This document shows, piece by piece, positions 1-5,309 of a DNA stretch of 5,797 bases. The stretch is taken from positions 1 through 5,797 of the forward strand of contig JAQVEI010000164.1 in the NCBI GenBank assembly GCA_028697695.1, in the 5' to 3' direction. Position 1 is the first letter of the stretch. Each line of letters begins with the position of its first letter. Both the position numbers and the translations under genes were made by a program. Below the pieces are notes generated by a model. It saw only the letters and a program-made list of their open reading frames with translations. It did no database searches and was not told where the DNA came from. Source of the DNA: Lentimicrobiaceae bacterium (GTDB taxonomy: Bacteria > Bacteroidota > Bacteroidia > Bacteroidales > Lentimicrobiaceae).

Positions 1-720
1 GCCAATCTGGAAAAATCCCACACCCTTTCCGCCTGAGTTCTTGCGGTACCATTCAGTTAGGAAAATCATGTACTCAATACCCGTTCTTACAGTTGATGGT
101 TTTAGCTCCTGCTTTATACAATAAGAAGCAAAAATATTGCCCATGGTACTGTCTTCCCATCCCGGTACAATAATAGGCAGGTTTTTCTCGGCAGCCGCCA
201 GCATCCAGGAGTTTTTGGGATCGATTTCATAATCGGCCTCCATCACTTTGCTGTTGAGCAATTTATACATGTATTCATGTGGAAAGTAACGTTCGCCGGC
301 CGCTTCGGCATCTTTCCATATTTTTTCAATATGGTGCTGTATCCGACGAAAAGCCTCTTCTTCGGGAATACAGGTATCGGTAACCCTATTCATGCCCTTT
401 TCCATGAGTTCAAACTCCTCTTTGGGTGTGAGATCACGGTAATGTGGTACCCTTTTGTAATGATTGTGGGCTACCAGATTCATAATATCTTCTTCCAGGT
501 TAGCACCCGTACAACTGATAATGTGAACTTTATCCTGCCGAATCATCTCGGCGAGAGAAATGCCCAATTCGGCTGTACTCATGGCGCCGGCAAGTGTAAT
601 CATCATTTTTCCACCCTCAGCCAGATGCTGTTCATATCCTTTGGCAGCATCCATCAATGCTGCTGAATTAAAGTGTCGGTAATGATGTTCAATAAATTGT
701 GAAACAGGTCCGCGGTTCAT
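1..720 (-). CDS. Deoxyhypusine synthase-like protein (N-terminal 240 residues, truncated by window edge)
   Basis: The minus strand is open from an ATG at 720 to the window edge, giving 240 codons with no stop. The translation begins MNRGPVSQFIEHHYRHFNSA. It matches the deoxyhypusine synthase family: LAGAMSTAELG (residues 43-53), the nucleotide-binding-type TGANLEED (71-78), and PGWEDSTMGN (186-195), which is characteristic of the bacterial branch. The visible part ends in GGKGVGFFQIG, just before the glycine-rich stretch that in eukaryotic enzymes carries the catalytic lysine, so that residue cannot be checked. Family members are usually about 320-350 residues, so roughly a quarter to a third is missing. 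Eukaryotic enzymes transfer the aminobutyl group of spermidine to eIF5A. Bacteria lack eIF5A, and bacterial homologues are linked to polyamine synthesis such as homospermidine formation. In Bacteroidota this gene often lies beside arginine decarboxylase and agmatinase-like genes (from memory), which would be beyond the left edge. Family assignment is firm; the exact reaction is not. Confidence 0.9.
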   Translation of the reverse strand, partial: MNRGPVSQFIEHHYRHFNSAALMDAAKGYEQHLAEGGKMMITLAGAMSTAELGISLAEMIRQDKVHIISCTGANLEEDIMNLVAHNHYKRVPHYRDLTPKEEFELMEKGMNRVTDTCIPEEEAFRRIQHHIEKIWKDAEAAGERYFPHEYMYKLLNSKVMEADYEIDPKNSWMLAAAEKNLPIIVPGWEDSTMGNIFASYCIKQELKPSTVRTGIEYMIFLTEWYRKNSGGKGVGFFQIG

Positions 721-746
721 ATCTTTTATTTTTTAAAGCTTTTTTG

Positions 747-754
747 CAAAGATA
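747..754 (-). promoter_or_regulatory. Probable -7 promoter box of the deoxyhypusine synthase-like gene
   Basis: On the minus strand this reads TATCTTTG, an exact match to the Bacteroidota -7 consensus TAnnTTTG, 26 bases upstream of the ATG at 720. It would give a leader of about 20 bases. No TTG is seen at the usual -33 distance, so the match rests on the -7 box and its position alone. The terminator at 834-863 lies just upstream, which fits a separate transcription unit. No Shine-Dalgarno sequence is evident before the ATG; the leader is A/T rich, as is common in this phylum. Confidence 0.5.
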
Positions 755-833
755 GTGATTTTTTATACCGGCCGGGCATTTGCTTGGTGTAAGCCGGATG
801 GTTTGCTACCGGCGTGAAGAGCAAGGTACTTTT

Positions 834-863
834 AACAAAAGAGGCTCCATCCGGAGCCTCTTT
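834..863 (-). terminator. Intrinsic terminator of the T9SS-exported protein gene
   Basis: Bases 838-848 and 853-863 form an 11-bp perfect inverted repeat with the four-base loop ATCC on the plus strand. Eight of the pairs are the GC-rich GAGGCTCC/GGAGCCTC. Read on the minus strand, the stem is followed at once by TTTTGTT. It starts 18 bases after the stop codon of the 882-2489 gene. On the plus strand the following sequence is only TTTCTAAAA, so the minus strand is the likely direction of use. Confidence 0.88.
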
Positions 864-881
864 CTAAAAAAAATTACAACA

Positions 882-2489
882 TTACTGTTTTACCAGTTTC
901 TGCACAGCCCGGCTGCCATCATTACCATAGAATGTGACAAAATAAAGTCCGCTGCTGAGCTCACCGGTGTTTATCACTGTGTCACCATTTTTATTGAGCT
1001 GCCCGGTATAAATCATTTTTCCAAGCATAGAGGTGATGGTAACCTCTTTTACAATATTCGAACTGTTGATAATTAGCTCATTGCTTACCGGGTTCGGATA
1101 CATTTTAACCTGGGTAGCAAGCATATTTTCGGGAACTAACAGAAGCCCGGCTACACCCCACTTATAGGTTATACTCGCTGGTTCTGTAAAATCGTACTTT
1201 CTGTTTCCCTGATCAAGGCCAGGAGATTGAACAGGGTCACCCCCTCCCCATCCGGTACCTTTGAAAAACTTAAACTCAACAGGCGCATATTCATGCTTAA
1301 TGGTGATGGAGTATATTTTATCACCATCCGAATCAAACATTTCATTGTTTGGATTTGAACCAGGTTCTGCCCAGGTACCATAAATTCCACCCAATGCTCC
1401 GGAAAGGAATACCCTGTCAACGGTGCCGGCCTCACTCATATCCACATTTATAGTAAGCTCGGGAAGGCCTGTCATAGGGTTAGGATCATTATTGAGGATG
1501 ATATCATCAAAATAGATCACGATATCTTCCGTTAAGGTCAGGGGATCTTCAAAGTCTGGCATAAACACTATGGTAGGATAGGTTCCGGTTTTTGAAGAGA
1601 GATCAAATACAATATCCTCCCATTCATTCACCTTTTCCTGGGGAGAAATTGATGCTGTTTCCAGGTTACCTGCCTCTCCACCTTCAATTTTAAATTTAAT
1701 GGGACTTATCCGTGGTTTCCACACTTTCACATGCATGTACTTGTTGGTAGTGACGTCAATGGGTTCAGGCAGTTGTGAGAAAAACCCACCCCAGGGAACG
1801 CCATCCTTATCGCGGGTGAATTTAACTACGGTTTCGCTTAAGTTCAATCCGCTTTGGTCAGGATTGGGAACAATCTCAAAGCTACTTTCATCCGGAGGAT
1901 TCGCGTTGCCCATGTAATTCATGGTGATAAACTCATAGTCCTCCATTATTTGCACCGGAGCACTTCCAACAGTAGGATCGTTGTTCGCGTACAAATCATC
2001 AAAATAAAGTACGATATCCTCAGTAAGCGTTAAAGGGTTTTCAAAATCAGGAATAAGCACAATTTTCACATAATCACCACTTACCACACTCATATCAAAG
2101 ACCAGCTCTTCCCATTGGTTGACTGTAGTCTGAGGATTGATTGGAGAGACATCTCCTGAATTTACTTCGCCTTCATATTTAAAAACTACCGGGCTGATGC
2201 GGGGTTTCCAAACCTTTAAATGAACATATTTGTTGGCTGTTACATCAATCGGGGTGGGCAGGGTTGCATACCAACCGGCCCAGGGATCACCGTTGAAACC
2301 ACGAACCATCTTTACAACATGGCCACTGGTGTTTATGCCCGTTGGATCGGGATTGGGAACTACGGACAACGATCCATTGGTTCCACCTGAGAAAAGAGTC
2401 ATCGTGAGGCTTTCAAAGTTTTCAATGGTTTGTGACATCGCAAAGCCCCAGGTGAACATTAAAGCAAACAAAATGGTAAATTTTTTCAT
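882..2489 (-). CDS. T9SS-exported protein with two tandem carbohydrate-binding-like repeats
   Basis: This gene encodes a 535-residue protein starting MKKFTILFALMFTWGFAMSQ, a Sec signal peptide with cleavage likely after Q20. Residues about 22-172 and 182-336 are tandem repeats, roughly half identical. Both keep VVPNPD near the start, a PW-GG/GW motif (W70, W233), KVWKPRISP (W94, W257), VN-WE (W126, W290), a PDFE motif and a final YFDD. The predicted all-beta pattern and aligned aromatics suggest a jelly-roll carbohydrate-binding module. Residues about 342-446 form a different beta-sandwich-like module with VDMS, FLSG, EFKFFKGTGWGGGDP and a terminal WG, resembling starch-binding-type domains. 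Residues about 460-535 are the T9SS type A sorting domain: MYPNPVSNELII, ITSMLGKMIYTG, LSSGLYFVTF and a basic end. No hydrolase domain is visible, so it is probably a secreted or surface-anchored glycan binder; the ligand is unknown. The ATG at 2489 is preferred. An in-frame TTG at 2528 lies inside the -7 box, and an ATG at 2498 would add only three residues before MKK. Confidence 0.9.
   Translation of the reverse strand: MKKFTILFALMFTWGFAMSQTIENFESLTMTLFSGGTNGSLSVVPNPDPTGINTSGHVVKMVRGFNGDPWAGWYATLPTPIDVTANKYVHLKVWKPRISPVVFKYEGEVNSGDVSPINPQTTVNQWEELVFDMSVVSGDYVKIVLIPDFENPLTLTEDIVLYFDDLYANNDPTVGSAPVQIMEDYEFITMNYMGNANPPDESSFEIVPNPDQSGLNLSETVVKFTRDKDGVPWGGFFSQLPEPIDVTTNKYMHVKVWKPRISPIKFKIEGGEAGNLETASISPQEKVNEWEDIVFDLSSKTGTYPTIVFMPDFEDPLTLTEDIVIYFDDIILNNDPNPMTGLPELTINVDMSEAGTVDRVFLSGALGGIYGTWAEPGSNPNNEMFDSDGDKIYSITIKHEYAPVEFKFFKGTGWGGGDPVQSPGLDQGNRKYDFTEPASITYKWGVAGLLLVPENMLATQVKMYPNPVSNELIINSSNIVKEVTITSMLGKMIYTGQLNKNGDTVINTGELSSGLYFVTFYGNDGSRAVQKLVKQ
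1482..2426 (-). repeat. Tandem intragenic duplication of a domain of about 150 codons
   Basis: Copy 1 (about 2426-1974) and copy 2 (about 1946-1482) encode the two homologous modules of the T9SS protein, joined by a short linker of about nine codons. Similarity is visible in the DNA too, for example around 2185-2265 and 1700-1775 on the plus strand, where GGTTTCCA and the stretch encoding KVWKPRISP align. The copies differ at many codons and by small indels near the start and middle. The duplication is therefore old rather than a recent unstable repeat. Confidence 0.85.
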
Positions 2490-2525
2490 AGGTAACATGC
2501 TTTGGTTTAACAATTTATTGACCCA

Positions 2526-2533
2526 CAAATATA
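2526..2533 (-). promoter_or_regulatory. Probable -7 promoter box of the T9SS protein gene
   Basis: The minus strand reads TATATTTG, an exact match to the Bacteroidota -7 consensus TAnnTTTG. Transcription would start near 2520, about 30 bases before the ATG at 2489. The last three bases of the box are the TTG that would be the longest in-frame start at 2528, so that start would lie upstream of the transcript. A good TTG at -33 is not visible. Confidence 0.55.
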
Positions 2534-2563
2534 ATCAATTTTAAGTTGTAAAGCCATTAAAAC

Positions 2564-2580
2564 GGATAAAAATATTATCC
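2564..2580. promoter_or_regulatory. Dyad-symmetric candidate regulator site upstream of the T9SS gene
   Basis: GGATAA and TTATCC form a 6-5-6 inverted repeat. Its centre lies about 50 bases upstream of the predicted transcription start near 2520, the usual place for an activator dimer. The sequence is AT rich, and a short dyad like this can arise by chance. No regulator gene is in the window to pair with it. Confidence 0.25.
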
Positions 2581-2873
2581 ATTCATTATTTTTTTGCAAC
2601 ACTCGATCAAACAAATAAAACAACAGACAAATTAAATATATCTCATTGAAATCAGACCTTTTGCTGATAATGAATGCCCTGCATTTTAAAGCATTTACCA
2701 AAAACCGCTGGTTTAAATTTATCATTCACCCGGTTGCTCATGATAGTATAGGCTAAGTCTCTTAAGTGACATTAATATTTTGCAGGGGCTAATGCTCCAC
2801 GGGCACTTTTTTCATAAAACCCTTCGAATTGATGCAAATTATCAATACTTGTGTAGCTGGAGCAATATTTTTT

Positions 2874-2881
2874 TAATTTTG
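2874..2881 (+). promoter_or_regulatory. Probable promoter of the transglycosylase-like gene
   Basis: TAATTTTG matches the Bacteroidota -7 consensus TAnnTTTG. A TTG at 2849-2851 lies 22 bases upstream, slightly farther than the usual -33 spacing. Transcription would start near 2887 and give a leader of about 40 bases before the ATG at 2929. Confidence 0.5.
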
Positions 2882-2928
2882 TCCATTAAAGTTGGCGAGG
2901 CGTCCATTCCTTCGCCTGCTGTTAATAG

Positions 2929-3711
2929 ATGCAACATTTCGTCCGGGTTTCTTTTTGGTTCATAATGATTGTTGGTGGTTCTGCTATTAATCCGGTAGAA
3001 ATCCATGGCCAAAGTAACAAGGTTACCGTACTTACAGAAGAACAGTTGGCATCGGAACTGGGCAACCGCTATTATGATGCGGTAGATTACCTGCTAAAGA
3101 ATAGCTGGATGTCTGATACGCTCATTGAGCAGAAGATAAATCCGGCACTGGCTTTTGGGATAATATTTCCCGGACTGGTGCGCTATTCAGCTTTGCGTGA
3201 TATTATGGAAGGCGGTGCGTACCGCACCCTTTATGTACAGCGCGGGCGTAAATATGCCCACTACACAATAGGACGTTTTCAAATGAAACCTTCATTTGCA
3301 GAACTTATCGAGCGCAATATCACACGCCAGAAAATGACCAATCAGGATTTTGACCTCAAAAACAACCCCAAAGCCAGAAGTATGAGGGCCAGACGACTTG
3401 AAGACCCTGAATGGCAAGTGCGTTACCTGATTTATTTTATTCGCATCATGGAAAAACGCTTTGACCATGTAAAATGGAAGTCAGAAGATGATAAGGTTCG
3501 CTTTTATGCCACCGCCTTCAATGTAGGCTATAACAGGGATGAGCGGACCATCCGGCGCATGATGAACCCCCGGACTTCCCGTTATAGAAAAGCAAAAAAG
3601 GTAAAGGCAAAAGACAGGCATGGCGATGTGGCAGCTTATTTCTATAATCTTGACGGATATCGCTTTACCGTTAAAAGCCTGGAAGTGGACAATAAAGAGG
3701 AAAAGAAATAA
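2929..3711 (+). CDS. Secreted lytic transglycosylase-like protein of uncertain activity
   Basis: This gene encodes a 260-residue protein. A TAG at 2926-2928 directly precedes the ATG, so no longer start is possible. Residues 1-28 contain a hydrophobic stretch (FWFIMIVGGSAI) and end in HGQ, consistent with a Sec signal peptide and periplasmic or outer location. The core is mainly helical. FGIIFPGLVRYSALRD (76-91), YTIGRFQMKPSFAELIE (112-128) and YATAFNVGYN (193-202) are arranged like the catalytic region, the GLMQ motif and the AYNAG motif of SLT-type transglycosylases. The similarity is distant and judged by eye. Related Bacteroidota proteins, as I recall them, have PE-RYS where this one has P81-G82-LVRYS. 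The presumed catalytic Glu would then be absent, with E94 or another acid as a possible substitute. Residues 205-230 are very basic. The gene stands alone between opposite-strand neighbours. Alternatives are a non-catalytic peptidoglycan binder or an unrelated helical protein. Confidence 0.75.
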   Translation: MQHFVRVSFWFIMIVGGSAINPVEIHGQSNKVTVLTEEQLASELGNRYYDAVDYLLKNSWMSDTLIEQKINPALAFGIIFPGLVRYSALRDIMEGGAYRTLYVQRGRKYAHYTIGRFQMKPSFAELIERNITRQKMTNQDFDLKNNPKARSMRARRLEDPEWQVRYLIYFIRIMEKRFDHVKWKSEDDKVRFYATAFNVGYNRDERTIRRMMNPRTSRYRKAKKVKAKDRHGDVAAYFYNLDGYRFTVKSLEVDNKEEKK

Positions 3712-3938
3712 GGAAGGTAATGACAGCAAACTATCCAACAAACAAATAGTCTCAGAAAAGAAATGGCTTTTTTGCTAACCTTTGTTATTACATCTGCTGA
3801 ATTTAAAAATTGCCCCCGCTTGATATAATGCCTCAAAAACGCGGCATACATAACCCGGATGTAATATGCAGCTAACTGCCTTACAGCGGAGTCCTCACGG
3901 TATTGATGATTTCTTGACCGTATTACTGCATTATACGT

Positions 3939-3975
3939 AAAACAGGCCGTCTTAAATTTATCTTTAAGACGGCCT
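3939..3975 (-). terminator. Intrinsic terminator of the SusD/LamG lipoprotein operon
   Basis: Bases 3944-3956 and 3963-3975 form a 13-bp perfect stem (AGGCCGTCTTAAA with its complement) around a six-base loop. On the minus strand the stem is followed by GTTTTAC, and it begins 27 bases after the stop codon at 4003. On the plus strand it is followed by CCCGATC with no T run, so it serves the minus strand. The rest of 3712-4002 contains no gene or clear plus-strand terminator that I can see. Confidence 0.85.
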
Positions 3976-4002
3976 CCCGATCTGTTCAACTGATCAGTTT
4001 TA

Positions 4003-5262
4003 TTATTTCTCTGAATTGTACATTAACTGGATTTCAGCTTCCGATAGGGCTTTATGGAAAATCCTAACATCGTCCAATAGACCTTTAAAATGGTTTGCAT
4101 CAGGAAAGTCGTAACCACCCCAGGGCTCGTTGTCCCACAAGGTGCCTCCCCGCGAATGCACAAAACCAAAGGCGAGTTCAGGCAAGGTCTCAGGCGGGGT
4201 ACCATTGTATTTAAGTCCCACGATGCCTCTTTCCGGATAAGGATTGCCATCATCATCATACCACAGGTTGTGGTCCTGGGCAATTACCTTATCACCATTA
4301 AGGAACATACTCCTGATTTTGGTTTCACTATTGTAAACATACACAATATGGAACCATTTGTCTTTTAAAATATCAGGCAGATTTTCATTTTCTTTATTGA
4401 AGATAGTTCCTCTCCAGCCTCCGTTATCCTTGGTTTTACCATCACCATTGTATGCGAGGTCGCCACCTGTTCCACTGGTTCCATCGCCATAGTCGAACTG
4501 AACAGGCATTTTAAAACCATTGAAACCACCAAACAACTCAAACTGGAAACCGTGGAAAGCAGCCAGTCCGATTACAAACTGCCCATGACCTGCATCCTGC
4601 GCTTTGGCCCAGAAGCTAAGTGTAAAATCTTTGGTGTTCATCAGTTGATCAGCACCTGGAACTTCCATAATGGAGGTGGTACCATTAAATTGTGCCGCCT
4701 TGCCGGCTGCTGTTTTTCGGGAGTCAACAAAACTGATGTCAATGGCATCACGAACATCATATGAATCAATTTTATCTTTGCCATCGCCATTGAAATCCCA
4801 ATAAGCGACCATACCGCTTGGCGCAAAGAAACCATCGGTTGAAAATATGCGTTCGATGGCTGTACCCAAAGCACCCCCATTGTTTGATTTAATGCCGGCA
4901 CCCAGTACAAGCTTGTGCATGGCACCGGAAGCAAGCGTTTCTGTGGGTTTAATGGTGATCGAGGTACCTGAGGTTGTTATGGTAACCGGGATGTTGGTAT
5001 TGTCATAATCCCGTTTCAGGGTAATATTGGCTGATGTAGCCGTGGCAAGGTCAACAGCCTGTGAGAATGTAGCCGTAATGTCCGGATTAAGGGGAACATT
5101 ATTGGGAGCAGTGGCCCCGTTCAGGTCAATGGAACCGGCAGTAAGTGCCGATAAGGTTAATGCTCCCGGGGTATCGTCATCGTCGTCCTTGCAACTGGTA
5201 ACGCCAATAAGCAGCGCTCCGGACAGTATTAATGCAGTTGTTTTAAACCAGTGTTTTTTCAT
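4003..5262 (-). CDS. Surface lipoprotein with Ig-like and LamG/concanavalin-like domains
   Basis: This gene encodes a 419-residue protein from the ATG at 5262. It has a lipoprotein signal peptide (MKKHWFKTTALILSGALLIG, then VTSC with lipidated C24). C24 is followed by KDDDDD, an acidic stretch like the lipoprotein export signals that send Bacteroidota lipoproteins to the cell surface. Residues about 35-142 look like a bacterial Ig-like (Big_5/SbsA type) domain: NVPLNPDITATFSQAVD, then TSITIKPTETL. Residues about 150-416 are a LamG/concanavalin-A-like beta-sandwich: GMVAYWDFNGDG, AAQFNGTTSIMEVPG, FTLSFWAKA, WFHIVYVY, MFLNGDKV and a closing LLDDVRIFHKALSEAEIQLMY. Asp/Asn/Gly-rich loops at 156-166, 271-283 and 335-342 could bind calcium. 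No glycosidase active site is recognised. The SusD gene ends 47 bp upstream on the same strand and a terminator follows, so this is probably the last gene of a susCD operon and acts as a surface glycan-binding protein. The ligand is unknown. Confidence 0.9.
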   Translation of the reverse strand: MKKHWFKTTALILSGALLIGVTSCKDDDDDTPGALTLSALTAGSIDLNGATAPNNVPLNPDITATFSQAVDLATATSANITLKRDYDNTNIPVTITTSGTSITIKPTETLASGAMHKLVLGAGIKSNNGGALGTAIERIFSTDGFFAPSGMVAYWDFNGDGKDKIDSYDVRDAIDISFVDSRKTAAGKAAQFNGTTSIMEVPGADQLMNTKDFTLSFWAKAQDAGHGQFVIGLAAFHGFQFELFGGFNGFKMPVQFDYGDGTSGTGGDLAYNGDGKTKDNGGWRGTIFNKENENLPDILKDKWFHIVYVYNSETKIRSMFLNGDKVIAQDHNLWYDDDGNPYPERGIVGLKYNGTPPETLPELAFGFVHSRGGTLWDNEPWGGYDFPDANHFKGLLDDVRIFHKALSEAEIQLMYNSEK

Positions 5263-5309
5263 CTTAGGGTTGGTTTTTAGAGTTTTTGATTATTGAATTA
5301 AAGAAGATT

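Larger units (their letters stand above)
2490..2928. other. AT-rich divergent intergenic region
   Basis: These 439 bases separate the leftward T9SS gene from the rightward transglycosylase-like gene. The region holds a TATATTTG -7 box (minus, 2526-2533), a dyad GGATAA-N5-TTATCC (2564-2580), a TAATTTTG -7 box (plus, 2874-2881) and a small possible hairpin at 2894-2916 (GGCGA/TCGCC) in the leader of the plus-strand gene. The open frames across it are short, have no signal-like or domain-like composition and overlap promoter sequence, so I call no gene here. No tRNA or other RNA gene is apparent. The middle part, about 2581-2870, shows nothing else I can support. Confidence 0.6.

Noticed and set aside
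277..666. Plus-strand open frame of 129 codons
   Set aside because: It lies entirely opposite the deoxyhypusine synthase-like coding sequence, whose conserved motifs are clear; its own translation has no recognisable domain.
793..813. GCCGG/CCGGC inverted repeat upstream of the deoxyhypusine synthase-like gene
   Set aside because: It is a 5-bp stem with an 11-base loop, lacks a following T run and has no recognisable riboswitch features.
2536..2548. Near-palindrome CAATTTTAAGTTG beside the -7 box of the T9SS gene
   Set aside because: It is mostly A/T with one mismatch pair, and such sequences are common in AT-rich intergenic DNA.
2507..2725. Minus-strand open frame of 72 codons in the divergent intergenic region
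   Set aside because: It overlaps the promoter of the T9SS gene, is AT rich, and its translation shows no signal peptide or domain pattern.
2794..2863. Inverted repeat GCTCCA ... TGGAGC upstream of the transglycosylase-like gene
   Set aside because: Six base pairs with a 58-base loop is close to chance expectation in a region this long.
3725..3776. Possible plus-strand terminator after the transglycosylase-like gene (AGCAAA...TTTGCT with inner AAAAG/CTTTT)
   Set aside because: The stems are short and AT rich with a long loop, too weak to call an intrinsic terminator.
3642..3989. Minus-strand open frame of 115 codons between the convergent genes
   Set aside because: It overlaps the 3' end of the transglycosylase-like gene and runs through the terminator stem at 3944-3975; the translation has no recognisable features.
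4641..4934. Minus-strand open frame of 97 codons inside the LamG lipoprotein gene
   Set aside because: It is a shifted-frame reading of the lipoprotein gene, whose frame carries clear Ig-like and LamG motifs.
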